Origin: Exiguobacterium sp. Leaf196
Lineage (GTDB): Bacteria; Bacillota; Bacilli; Exiguobacteriales; Exiguobacteriaceae
Direction of reading: 5' to 3'
Assembly (NCBI RefSeq): GCF_001423965.1
Contig: NZ_LMPV01000001.1
Location: 137,908 to 201,907, forward strand
DNA length: 64,000 nt
Shown: positions 25,897-33,902 of the stretch, piece after piece
How the letters are laid out: every line of letters begins with the position of its first letter
Position numbering within the stretch: the stretch's first letter is position 1
Notes under the pieces: generated by a model
What the model saw: only the letters and a program-made list of their open reading frames with translations
What the model was told of the DNA's origin: nothing
Databases searched by the model: none
Program-made: the position numbers and the translations under genes

Positions 25897-25914
25897 ATAA
25901 TGAACAATCATTCA
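25897..25914. promoter_or_regulatory. FadR-like operator before the enoyl-CoA hydratase
   Basis: ATAATGAACAATCATTCA matches the B. subtilis FadR (YsiA) consensus TGAATGAMTANTCATTCA at 14 of 17 defined positions, with a perfect right half TCATTCA. It lies 23 bases before the start codon, between promoter and gene. Confidence 0.55.
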
Positions 25915-25937
25915 TTTTTAAAAGGTAGGGGAATCCG

Positions 25938-26711
25938 ATGAAACGAGAACTGAATTATGTCGTCAAGGATCAGATTGCGACGTTAACGCTCGCTCGACCG
26001 AAACAATTGAATGCATTAACCTCGAATTTATTAGAAGAACTCGCAGACGCTTTAGAAGAAGCAAATCAAGATGAAGAAGTACGAGTCATCGTCTTGACTG
26101 GTGAAGGACGCGGTTTTTGCGCAGGACAAGACTTAAAAACTGTCTCTCCTGAGCTCGACCATGGTGAATATCTAAAGCAGTATTACCATCCTGTCGTTCG
26201 GGCAATCGCTAAATCGAAAAAACCGACGATTGCTGCCATCAATGGTGTAGCGGCAGGTGCCGGTTTATCATTGACGCTTGCCTGCGATTTCCGGCTCGTC
26301 CACGCGGAAGCGAAATTGTCGCTCGGATTCATCAATATCGGTCTTGTCCCGGATGCAGGGGCTCCGTATTTCTTACCTCGGCTAATCGGTGCAGCAAAAG
26401 CAACGGAGCTTGCGTTACTCGGTGATACGATATCAGCAGACGAAGCCGTTTCGCTCAATCTTGCGACACGAAGCATCGAATCAGAGAAATTTGGAGAAGA
26501 GGTCACAGCTTTTGCTCGTCAGCTAGCGAATCGTCCGACGAAAGTGATCGGGTACATTAAGCAGCTGCAAGCAGCGAGTTATGAAAATAATTTGGAGGAA
26601 ATGCTCGCTCAAGAAATCATCTACCAGTCACGTGCTGGAAAAACAGAAGATCACCGTCACGCGGTTGAGTCCTTCATCGAAAAAAAACGCCCTGTTTTTG
26701 TCGGACGATGA
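25938..26711 (+). CDS. Enoyl-CoA hydratase/isomerase (PaaG-like)
   Basis: A 257-residue crotonase-fold enzyme. Oxyanion-hole segments are GRGFCAGQDLKT and INGVAAGAGLSLTLACDFRL. Where classical hydratases carry two catalytic glutamates, this has GFINIGLVPDAGAPYFLPR: the first is missing and an Asp stands at the second, the arrangement of PaaG-type isomerases. It could act as a double-bond isomerase in phenylacetate or fatty-acid breakdown more readily than as a standard hydratase. AGGTAGGGGA precedes the ATG. It is a lone gene under a FadR-like operator, so fatty-acid-linked control is the better guess. Confidence 0.85.
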   Translation: MKRELNYVVKDQIATLTLARPKQLNALTSNLLEELADALEEANQDEEVRVIVLTGEGRGFCAGQDLKTVSPELDHGEYLKQYYHPVVRAIAKSKKPTIAAINGVAAGAGLSLTLACDFRLVHAEAKLSLGFINIGLVPDAGAPYFLPRLIGAAKATELALLGDTISADEAVSLNLATRSIESEKFGEEVTAFARQLANRPTKVIGYIKQLQAASYENNLEEMLAQEIIYQSRAGKTEDHRHAVESFIEKKRPVFVGR

Positions 26712-26731
26712 ATCGAGGTTATCTATAGAAG

Positions 26732-26768
26732 AAAGACGTCGGAGACGCACGATGCGCCGACGTCTTTT
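26732..26768. terminator. Bidirectional terminator
   Basis: AAAGACGTCGG pairs with CCGACGTCTTT around a 14-base loop with an inner GCG-like helix, followed by T6 on plus and A-rich on the other side. It serves both convergent genes. Confidence 0.88.
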
Positions 26769-27920
26769 TTATTTCAATTTCTTTTTGATTTTTCGTGCGG
26801 TCGCATGGGTGCGATTCGTTAATCCCGTAGAGATACGGAATAGTAGAATTCCGAGAAAAGCAGAAACAAAGATGTATATCCCAGTCAATGTCACGAAAGC
26901 GCCACTAGCGAGCGTTATGAAGAGAATCGAAAATTCACCGCGTGGACCAAGACAGAAGCCAGATTCGATTGCATGATAATTCGATAGACCAAAAGACCTT
27001 CCGCCGAAGTAGCCGACTAAAAATTTCGAGACGACTCCCCAAATAACAAGTGCAACAAAAAACAGATCAATCGGTAATCCATCAGTCAATTCAAATGACA
27101 TTCCGAATGTGATAAAGAACAGGGGCAACAATAAGTCTTGGAACGGCGTGACCAATCGTTTAAGATAGCGCGTCTCATCCAGTTCAGTTAATAGAATGCC
27201 GATGATGAAGGCACCGAGTACTTCTGACAATCCGAACAAGATGCCGATTCCGGAAAATAATAAGATCAAGCCGATGATTCCGATGCCGGCATCAGGATGA
27301 CGATAGAGTGAATCGACGAGTCGTTTCCGTCTTCTTATGAACAACGTCATGATGACTAAAGCGATGAAAAAGAAAGCGAAGCCGAGAAAGATGATGCTGA
27401 TTTTGGCAACCGAGAACGTCTCAGTCCCTAAAACGAACGGGGCCGTCGTCAGTAGGATCGGTGCCATCAAATCTTCGAAGACGAGTAAGGACAGCACGAA
27501 GCGATTCACGTCCTGATGTTTGTCCGGTTCGCGGTCGAGCAATCGAGCAGAAATCGAAGAGCTTGTCGCATACAAGACACAACCGATCAAAAACGATTCG
27601 GCGATGGAAAAACCGAACGATAAGGTCAACAGAATCGTACCACCAAAGGAGAGAATGATATCAATGATACCTGCTTTCCAAATCGAACGGAGCTGAATCA
27701 GCAAGTCCGCTACTGAAAATTTTAGACCGAGTAAAAAGAATAAGACGATGATGCCCGCTTCCCCTCCAAGTTTCAGCTCCTCTGGAGGATCGTAGTAGAA
27801 TCCAAGGATGATACCAATCAAGATGAAAGCTAAAATACTTGGAACATGGAATCGCTCACTCAAATAACTGATCGTAAATAAGCCGATAAGGATGAGACCG
27901 GCATAAAAGAAAATTTCCAT
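26769..27920 (-). CDS. CPA2-family cation/proton antiporter
   Basis: A 383-residue membrane protein with about 12 helices. The Na+/H+ exchanger marks are SYLSERFHVPSILAFILIGIILG, IVLFFLLGLKFSV, and the core YATSSSISARLL and LLVFEDLMAPILL segments (acidic pair Glu-Asp of the discontinuous helices). It has only a short basic C-terminal tail and no TrkA-type nucleotide-binding domain, so it is shorter than KefB/KefC. Substrate may be Na+ or K+. It stands alone. Its ribosome binding site can be sequestered (see the adjacent regulatory feature). Confidence 0.85.
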   Translation of the reverse strand: MEIFFYAGLILIGLFTISYLSERFHVPSILAFILIGIILGFYYDPPEELKLGGEAGIIVLFFLLGLKFSVADLLIQLRSIWKAGIIDIILSFGGTILLTLSFGFSIAESFLIGCVLYATSSSISARLLDREPDKHQDVNRFVLSLLVFEDLMAPILLTTAPFVLGTETFSVAKISIIFLGFAFFFIALVIMTLFIRRRKRLVDSLYRHPDAGIGIIGLILLFSGIGILFGLSEVLGAFIIGILLTELDETRYLKRLVTPFQDLLLPLFFITFGMSFELTDGLPIDLFFVALVIWGVVSKFLVGYFGGRSFGLSNYHAIESGFCLGPRGEFSILFITLASGAFVTLTGIYIFVSAFLGILLFRISTGLTNRTHATARKIKKKLK

Positions 27921-27934
27921 GGAGGATGCCCTCC
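27921..27934 (-). promoter_or_regulatory. Hairpin that hides the antiporter Shine-Dalgarno
   Basis: In the antiporter mRNA the sequence directly before the AUG is GGAGG-GCAU-CCUCC. The ribosome site GGAGG can pair completely with CCUCC across a four-base loop, leaving the start codon right at the base of the stem. Confidence 0.6.
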
Positions 27935-28002
27935 TTTCTGTACCCTATACCCTAATCCATGAGTATTGATTAACGTGTTTCTATGAAATAGAAGGTAAAG
28001 AC

Positions 28003-28057
28003 AGAAAAATGCCTGTACATGCGCTTCTATAGTAGAAGACAGATGTACAGACATTTT
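28003..28057 (-). terminator. Terminator after neopullulanase
   Basis: On the minus strand AAAATG-T-CTGTACAT pairs with ATGTACAG-G-CATTTT around a long loop with an inner CTTCTACTATAGAAG helix; a T5 run follows. Confidence 0.75.
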
Positions 28058-28063
28058 CATTCT

Positions 28064-29851
28064 TTATAACACTTGAATGATGGTTCCCGAATACGCAGGG
28101 AGTGAGACATCGAGTGTCTGCTGGTGCGTGTTCGTCAATAAATCAAGTCCTCGACCAGCTTGTGGAGCGGTCAGCGAAACAGGAACATCTGAATTGTTGA
28201 AGTAGATATAATACAATCCTTCCGAGCTCATGCGACGCATGATGATCGTATTCGTCTCATCATTCGCATGAACGAAAGAAATGTGACCTTGGTTCGCAAG
28301 CGTCTTATGCTGCTTTCGAAGCTGTAACAAGTGTCGCGTATAGGCGAATAACTCCTGATCCTGCTCCTCTGGATCCCATGGCATGCATTTCCGACAGCCT
28401 GGATCTTGATCGCCATCGAGACCGATTTCATCACCATAATAGATGACGGGACTACCCGAGAACGTCAACATCGATAACAAGAGAAGACGAAGCTTTTGTT
28501 TGTTATTGCCAGCACGCGTCAACGCACGTGGTGTATCGTGTGAACCGATTAAATTAAAGGTCACTTCATTGACATTCATCGTGTTTGAGAACAATACATG
28601 CGACATATCGTTCGCATACGAAGTTGCTTTAGTCTTATCTAAAGCAAAGAAATTCAAAGCGGCATTCGTAAATGGATAGTTCATGACGGCGTCAAACTGG
28701 TCACCGAGCAACCATTCCTGTGAGTCATGCCAAATTTCACCAAGGATATACGTGTCAGGGTTGACTTCCTTGACGACTTGACGGAAATCACGCCAAAATG
28801 CGTGATCGACCTCGTTGGCGACGTCGAGTCGCCAGCCATCGATTCCGAATTCCTCGACCCAATAGCGGGCGACATGGAGTAAGTATGACTTTACTTCATC
28901 GTTCTCGGTATTGAATTTCGGCATCTCAGGTACGAAAGCAAATGTATCGTAGTTCGGTAGCGGTTCGGTCACGAGTGGGAAATCGCGCAAGTGGAACCAT
29001 TCCTTATATGTCGAATGACTACCATGTTCACGGATATCAGCAAAGGCTTTATGGTGGAAGCCAGCGTGATTAAAGACGGCATCTAGCATGATGCGAATAC
29101 CATGTGCATGTAACAAATCAACCATTTCCTTGAATTTTTCTTTAGTGCCGAACTGTGGATCAATTTCTAAGTAATCAATCGTATCGTATTTATGATTCGA
29201 TTTCGCCAAGAAGATCGGACAGAAGTAAATGCCAGTAATACCGAGCTCAACAAGGTAGTCGATATGATCGATGACACCCTGGAAATCTCCACCGAAGAGA
29301 TTCGTCGTCGTTGGTGCCGTGCTGTTCCATGGAAGTGTACCAGCCGGATCGTTCGTCGTATCGCCATTTGCGAAGCGGTCTGGGAAGATTTGATACCAAA
29401 CCGTATCCTGGACCCAATCTGGTGCAGTAAATACGTCGACTGCATTAAGGAAAGGAACGCAGAAATAATATCCAGTGTCATCAAGTGGTTTTTCGTCGAA
29501 CCATCCACGCTCTGTAAAGATTTGGCTTGTCGCACCGTCATGGAGACGGAAACCATATCGTAGACGACGGAAGGGTGGAACGACATCAATGAACCAATAA
29601 TCATATAGTTCATCAGAGCCACTACGCTTCATCGGCGTTTCGAATGTATTCCAGTAGTTTGATTTCGAGGGATCGAAGTTCCAGTCGGCGGCATCTGGGT
29701 TTTCAGTATGCCAATCATACGGATCGCCCCAAATCAAATCGACGCGATCAACGTCATTTTTTTTTGTTTGTAAACGGATGTGGATTGTTCGCTCGTCATA
29801 CTTATAGACGAAGGGAGACATCGCACGGTGAAACACAGCTTCTTTGAACAT
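28064..29851 (-). CDS. Neopullulanase/cyclomaltodextrinase (GH13, intracellular)
   Basis: Cleaves cyclodextrins, pullulan or maltodextrins in the cytoplasm. The N-terminal 120 residues resemble the CBM34 domain typical of this subfamily (RLQTKKNDVDRVDLIWGDPYDW). The GH13 barrel has all four regions: DAVFNH, GWRLDVANE (nucleophile Asp), ILGEIWHD (acid Glu) and LIGSHD. There is no signal peptide, so it acts on imported maltodextrins. The ATG with CAT at 29849-29851 follows AAGGAG by eight bases; length is 595 residues. It is transcribed away from the maltodextrin transporter and shares a 450-base control region with it. Confidence 0.92.
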   Translation of the reverse strand: MFKEAVFHRAMSPFVYKYDERTIHIRLQTKKNDVDRVDLIWGDPYDWHTENPDAADWNFDPSKSNYWNTFETPMKRSGSDELYDYWFIDVVPPFRRLRYGFRLHDGATSQIFTERGWFDEKPLDDTGYYFCVPFLNAVDVFTAPDWVQDTVWYQIFPDRFANGDTTNDPAGTLPWNSTAPTTTNLFGGDFQGVIDHIDYLVELGITGIYFCPIFLAKSNHKYDTIDYLEIDPQFGTKEKFKEMVDLLHAHGIRIMLDAVFNHAGFHHKAFADIREHGSHSTYKEWFHLRDFPLVTEPLPNYDTFAFVPEMPKFNTENDEVKSYLLHVARYWVEEFGIDGWRLDVANEVDHAFWRDFRQVVKEVNPDTYILGEIWHDSQEWLLGDQFDAVMNYPFTNAALNFFALDKTKATSYANDMSHVLFSNTMNVNEVTFNLIGSHDTPRALTRAGNNKQKLRLLLLSMLTFSGSPVIYYGDEIGLDGDQDPGCRKCMPWDPEEQDQELFAYTRHLLQLRKQHKTLANQGHISFVHANDETNTIIMRRMSSEGLYYIYFNNSDVPVSLTAPQAGRGLDLLTNTHQQTLDVSLPAYSGTIIQVL

Positions 29852-29867
29852 GGCAGTCACTCCTTAA

Positions 29868-29881
29868 CGCAATCGCTTGCA
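29868..29881. promoter_or_regulatory. MalR-type operator in the neopullulanase leader
   Basis: CGCAATCGCTTGCA, close to the palindrome TGCAANCGNTTGCA repeated across this regulon. It lies just upstream of the neopullulanase ribosome site, so a bound repressor would block elongation. The minus-strand TATAAT nearby (about 29890-29895) is the likely -10. Confidence 0.55.
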
Positions 29882-29911
29882 TCGTATTGATTATATCTTC
29901 GACCTAAGAAT

Positions 29912-29928
29912 AGTAAAGCGCTTTCTTA
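29912..29928. promoter_or_regulatory. cre-like site near the neopullulanase promoter
   Basis: TAAAGCGCTTTCTTA carries the AAAGCGCTTT core of CcpA sites. It overlaps a minus-strand TTGACT / TATTCT promoter-like pair. Confidence 0.5.
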
Positions 29929-29980
29929 AAGTCAATTGCAATCCCATGAAATCAAGGATTCCTGATAAAAGTCGAGAGTA

Positions 29981-30000
29981 TGATGCAATCGTTTGCATCA
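29981..30000. promoter_or_regulatory. Long palindromic MalR-type operator
   Basis: TGATGCAATCGTTTGCATCA: eight-base half-sites TGATGCAA/TTGCATCA around TCGT, with CG at the dyad as LacI-family operators have. It is midway between the divergent neopullulanase and transporter genes. Confidence 0.7.
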
Positions 30001-30019
30001 TGTTGTGCAAACGATAAAA

Positions 30020-30034
30020 ATGAAAACGTTTTCT
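30020..30034. promoter_or_regulatory. CcpA cre site (perfect match)
   Basis: ATGAAAACGTTTTCT fits the catabolite-response consensus WTGNAANCGNWNNCW at every position. It lies between the divergent promoters. The stretch 30035-30128 is A/T-rich and holds nothing else I can name. Confidence 0.65.
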
Positions 30035-30128
30035 TTTTGTTTGCTTATCCAACCTAGCATTTGATTCAAATAATGAAATCAGAAATAAAAAGTTTTTGAA
30101 ATGTAAGAAAATAATTGATTAAAAGGTC

Positions 30129-30156
30129 TTGTCAAAAGGATTTTAGATTGTATAAT
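30129..30156 (+). promoter_or_regulatory. Promoter of the maltodextrin transport operon
   Basis: TTGTCA, a 16-base spacer and a perfect TATAAT, 145 bases before the binding-protein start. The long leader contains several operator-like sites. Confidence 0.75.
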
Positions 30157-30171
30157 AAAAATGTAAAGGTG

Positions 30172-30186
30172 ATGCAAACGTTTTCA
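30172..30186. promoter_or_regulatory. CcpA cre site downstream of the mdxE promoter
   Basis: ATGCAAACGTTTTCA matches the cre consensus at every defined position and lies about 10 bases past the expected start of transcription, suited to road-block repression. A weaker cre-like half (AAAACGCTTACA, 30188-30199) follows; the same AAACGCTTACA recurs in the maltose phosphorylase leader (36661-36671). Confidence 0.65.
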
Positions 30187-30196
30187 TAAAACGCTT

Positions 30197-30212
30197 ACAA
30201 CCATTTGGTTGT
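30197..30212. promoter_or_regulatory. Palindrome ACAACCATTTGGTTGT in the mdxE leader
   Basis: Seven-base half-sites ACAACCA/TGGTTGT with a two-base centre; the half-site ATGGTTGT recurs at 30225-30232. It fits neither MalR nor cre and may bind another regulator. Its short loop makes an RNA hairpin unlikely. Confidence 0.4.
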
Positions 30213-30239
30213 TATCATGGGAAAATGGTTGTGCCTTTA

Positions 30240-30254
30240 TGCAAACGCTGTGCA
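30240..30254. promoter_or_regulatory. MalR/cre-like site in the mdxE leader
   Basis: TGCAAACGCTGTGCA has the TGCAAACG half-site of the regulon and an imperfect TGCA on the other side. Confidence 0.45.
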
Positions 30255-30300
30255 TTAAAACGTATCATTCATAAGTTAACTTGGGGAGGAAATTTCAATC

Positions 30301-31563
30301 ATGGAAATGAAAAAATTCGTAGCAGGTCTTTCTGTATCTGTCATGGCAATGGGTGCACTTGCAGCATGTGGCGGTGGATCAGATTCTGATTCTTCATCTT
30401 CAGAATCAGGCAGTAAAAAACCATCTAAAATCGTCGTCTGGGAAGATACAGACAAAGCTGAAACGACAAAAGCGGCAGCTAAAGCGTTCGAAGAAAAAGA
30501 AGGCGTGAAAGTCGAAGTCAAAGAAGTCAAAATGACGGATCAGCAAAAGAAAGTAGCACTTGATGGACCAGCAGGTAAAGGACCAGACATCATGCTTCTT
30601 CCTCACGATCAAATTGGTACAGTCGTTGACCAAGGGTTGATTGCTGAACTTAAAGACGGAGAAAAAGCACTTGAGCCGTTCCTCGATACTGCAAAATCAG
30701 CAGTAACGTTTGACGGGAAAGTCTACGGATATCCGAAAGCCATTGAAACACCAATCCTCCTTTTCAATAAAGATGAACTAAAAGAAGCACCAACTTCGAT
30801 GGATGACTTATACAAACTGTCTACTGAAAAGAAAAAAGATGGTAAGTACGGATTCCTTGCTCTGTGGGACAACTTCTACTTCGCATACGGTCCAATCGGT
30901 GGATACGGCGGTTATGTCTTCAAAGACAATGGTGGCAAATTGGATCCAGCAGATATCGGCTTGAACAATAAAGGTGCCGTCGAAGGAATGGATTACATCG
31001 GTAAATGGTATAAAGAGGGTCTCTTCCCGAAAGGTCTCATCGGTGGTGGCGGTGGTCAAGCCATGGACCAACTCTTCGGTGATAAAAAAGCCGCAGCTGT
31101 CATGAACGGACCATGGGCTGTTGCAAGTTATAAGGAAAAAGGTATCAACCTTGGAGCTTCGGAACTTCCAAAACTTCCAAACGGTGAACCGATCAAAACT
31201 TTCGTTGGTGTAAAAACATACGCAATTTCAGCATACTCAGAAAATGCTGAGTGGGCTGAAAAGTTCTTGGCTTCTCTCACTGGTAAAGATAACGCGAAAG
31301 CAATGTTCGAGAAATACAACGAGATCCCACCAGTCACTGAACTTCAAGAAGATGCAACAATCAAGGACAATGAAGTCGCAGCAGCAGTCTTCGCGCAAGC
31401 GAAAAACGGTGTACCTATGCCGAACATCGCTGAAATGGGTCAAGTTTGGGAGCCGATGGCAGCAGCACTTCAACTTGTTGCAACGAACAAACAAGACGCA
31501 CAAAAATCAGCAGATGATGCTGTCAAACAAATCAAGCAACAAATCGAAGCAAACAATCAATAA
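30301..31563 (+). CDS. mdxE: Maltodextrin ABC transporter, lipoprotein binding protein
   Basis: A 420-residue type 1 solute-binding protein. The signal peptide ends in a lipobox, GALAACGGG (Cys23), followed by a Ser/Asp-rich linker, so it is tethered to the outer face of the membrane. The MalE-type body starts KIVVWEDTDKAETTKAAAKAFEEKEG. GGGGAGGA precedes the ATG by ten bases. Lysine-rich, highly optimised codons suggest strong expression. It is followed by two permeases; specificity for maltodextrin is inferred from the amylases, maltose phosphorylase and regulator around it. Confidence 0.92.
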   Translation: MEMKKFVAGLSVSVMAMGALAACGGGSDSDSSSSESGSKKPSKIVVWEDTDKAETTKAAAKAFEEKEGVKVEVKEVKMTDQQKKVALDGPAGKGPDIMLLPHDQIGTVVDQGLIAELKDGEKALEPFLDTAKSAVTFDGKVYGYPKAIETPILLFNKDELKEAPTSMDDLYKLSTEKKKDGKYGFLALWDNFYFAYGPIGGYGGYVFKDNGGKLDPADIGLNNKGAVEGMDYIGKWYKEGLFPKGLIGGGGGQAMDQLFGDKKAAAVMNGPWAVASYKEKGINLGASELPKLPNGEPIKTFVGVKTYAISAYSENAEWAEKFLASLTGKDNAKAMFEKYNEIPPVTELQEDATIKDNEVAAAVFAQAKNGVPMPNIAEMGQVWEPMAAALQLVATNKQDAQKSADDAVKQIKQQIEANNQ

Positions 31564-31602
31564 GCGTAAGTGGAACGCATGAATCCATGACAAAGAGATA
31601 AA

Positions 31603-31630
31603 GAGAGGGGGATCTTGGATTCCCCCTCAT
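31603..31630 (+). other. Intercistronic hairpin between mdxE and mdxF
   Basis: GAGGGGGA pairs with TCCCCCTC, an eight-base G/C-rich stem with no following T run. Such hairpins usually protect the upstream message from 3' decay, giving more binding protein than permease. Confidence 0.6.
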
Positions 31631-31689
31631 CTTTATGGTTGGAAGAGAAGCCTGAGGTCAGACATGACCTTTGGAAAGGAGAACGGACG

Positions 31690-33045
31690 ATGGCTGCGAT
31701 TGCAACACCACACCCGACGAATCCAACGCCTGAAAAAAAGACGAACCACCGCAAGATTGCGGCGCTGATGTCGATCATTCCAGGAGTAGGACAACTATAC
31801 AATAAACAATTCCTTAAAGGCGCGACATTTTTTATTGTCGTACTTTCATATTTCCTCGTTAACTTTGAACTGTTCTTCAAAGGAGCCGGAAATGGTCCTG
31901 GCGATCGCGGAGCGATCTGGGGCTTGATTACACTCGGTGAGGTACCAGGCGTAAGGGGGGATCACTCGATCTTTCTAATGGTCGAGGGCATCATTGCCTT
32001 GATTTTACTTGTCTTTGGTATCGCCATTTACGTCTGGAACTTTATCGATGCGTATCGAATCGGTAAGTTACGTGACATGAACCTCGAAGTACCTTCCTTG
32101 AAGATGCAACTACGGAACTTCCGCGATAACGGGTTCCCGTACGCGATGTTGATTCCTTCACTAGTACTTTTAGTGTTCACGGTCGTCTTACCGTTGATCT
32201 TTACATTCTTGATTGCGTTTACGAACTACAAATTCAACAACTCACCACCAGCGAAGCTGGTCGACTGGATCGGCATCCAAAACTTCCTGAACATTTTCAC
32301 CGTCGATATTTTCCGTGATACGTTCGTGAGCGTTCTTGGTTGGACGCTTGTCTGGACCGTCGCTTCGACGACAGGGGTCATCGCAATTGGAATCGGCCTT
32401 GCAGTCTTGCTGAATCAAAAAGGACTCAAAGGAAAACGTTTCTTCCGTTCGATCTTGATTCTTTCATGGGCAGTACCAGCGTTCATCACGATTTTGATCT
32501 TCCGCTCGATGTTCAATGAAACTTTCGGTGTCTTCAATACGACATTGTTACCAGCGATCGGTCTTGAGAATGGTCTCGACTGGATGACGGATCCGACGTA
32601 TACGAAGCTTGCCTTGATTGGTATTCAGTGGTGGTTAGGATTCCCATACATCATGACGCTGACGACAGGAATCTTACAGTCGATTCCTGAAGATCTTTAT
32701 GAAGCGGCGACGATTGACGGAGCAACAGCAGGCGAGAAATTCCGCCTAATCACGTTACCGATGATTCTATTTGCAACGGCACCAATCTTAATCACGCAGT
32801 ATACGTTCAACTTCAATAACTTCAATATCATTTATCTCTTCAACAATGGTGGACCGGCAGTACCGGGACAATCAGCAGGTGGAACGGATATCTTGATTTC
32901 ATGGATTTACAAATTATCGCTCGGCTCAAATCCGCAATACGGATTCGCAGCAGCCATCACGCTTGTGTTGTCGTTCTTCATCATGACGATTGCCGTCATT
33001 CAGTTCAAGCGTTCAAAATCATTCAAAGATGAGGATATGATCTAA
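31690..33045 (+). CDS. mdxF: Maltodextrin ABC transporter permease (MalF type)
   Basis: A 451-residue inner-membrane subunit. An N-terminal extension of about 120 residues carries two or three extra helices (LMSIIPGVGQLYNKQFLKGATFFIVVLSYF). The transport domain follows, with the EAA loop EDLYEAATIDGATAGEKFRLITLP that contacts the ATPase. I chose ATG 31690, eight bases after AAAGGAG; an in-frame TTG 25 codons earlier falls on the intercistronic hairpin. Confidence 0.92.
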   Translation: MAAIATPHPTNPTPEKKTNHRKIAALMSIIPGVGQLYNKQFLKGATFFIVVLSYFLVNFELFFKGAGNGPGDRGAIWGLITLGEVPGVRGDHSIFLMVEGIIALILLVFGIAIYVWNFIDAYRIGKLRDMNLEVPSLKMQLRNFRDNGFPYAMLIPSLVLLVFTVVLPLIFTFLIAFTNYKFNNSPPAKLVDWIGIQNFLNIFTVDIFRDTFVSVLGWTLVWTVASTTGVIAIGIGLAVLLNQKGLKGKRFFRSILILSWAVPAFITILIFRSMFNETFGVFNTTLLPAIGLENGLDWMTDPTYTKLALIGIQWWLGFPYIMTLTTGILQSIPEDLYEAATIDGATAGEKFRLITLPMILFATAPILITQYTFNFNNFNIIYLFNNGGPAVPGQSAGGTDILISWIYKLSLGSNPQYGFAAAITLVLSFFIMTIAVIQFKRSKSFKDEDMI

Positions 33046-33046
33046 T

Positions 33047-33880
33047 ATGAGAAAACAAAACCGAATTAATATGGCGTTGTCATATCTCATTTTGACGATC
33101 GCCTCCATCATTATCGTCTATCCACTTCTTTGGGTCGTGGGTACCTCACTGAACCCAGGGAAAAGCATTACATCGGATATTTTCCCAAGTAATCCGACAT
33201 TAATTCACTATTTCGATTTGTTTGATCCAGCAAAAACGGATTACGGCATGTGGTACTTGAATACGATTAAGATCGCCGTCATCACGATGGTGGTATCCGT
33301 CGCTTTGATTACGTTAACAGGATATATTTTTTCACGTTATCGCTTTGTCGGTCGGAAAAATTCACTAATCCTATTCCTCGTGTTGCAGATGGTACCGCAA
33401 TTCGTTGCAATCATTGCGATTTATGTCCTGCTTAATATGTTAGAATTATTTGATACGCATCTGGCGCTTATCTTACTCTATTCAGGTGGCGCGATTCCAA
33501 TGAATACGTATCTTGCCAAAGGATATTTTGATACGATTCCAAAAGAACTTGATGAGGCGGCACGGATGGATGGTGCCGGTCACTTACGAATCTTCTGGCA
33601 AATCATCTTACCGCTCGCAAAGCCGATGGTCGCCGTCATCGCGTTGTTCAACTTCATGGCTCCATTTAACGATTTCATCTTAGCATCGCTTGTGCTGCGT
33701 TCTCCTGAGAAACAGACGCTTGCGGTCGGGTTGTATAACATGGTGTCAGAGCAGTTCGACAACAACTTTACGTTATTCGCGGCAGGTGCCGTATTATCAG
33801 CAGTTCCAATCGTTCTTCTTTTCTTCGCATTCCAGCGTTTCTTCGTTTCTGGTTTGACAGCTGGTGGAACGAAAGGATAA
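33047..33880 (+). CDS. mdxG: Maltodextrin ABC transporter permease (MalG type)
   Basis: A 277-residue permease with six helices and the EAA loop KELDEAARMDGAGHLRIFWQIILP. It starts two bases after mdxF ends. No ATPase gene follows, so the importer probably borrows a shared MsmX-type ATPase encoded elsewhere, as MdxEFG does in B. subtilis. Confidence 0.92.
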   Translation: MRKQNRINMALSYLILTIASIIIVYPLLWVVGTSLNPGKSITSDIFPSNPTLIHYFDLFDPAKTDYGMWYLNTIKIAVITMVVSVALITLTGYIFSRYRFVGRKNSLILFLVLQMVPQFVAIIAIYVLLNMLELFDTHLALILLYSGGAIPMNTYLAKGYFDTIPKELDEAARMDGAGHLRIFWQIILPLAKPMVAVIALFNFMAPFNDFILASLVLRSPEKQTLAVGLYNMVSEQFDNNFTLFAAGAVLSAVPIVLLFFAFQRFFVSGLTAGGTKG

Positions 33881-33902
33881 TCATAAGGGGGAAATCAGCG
33901 GC

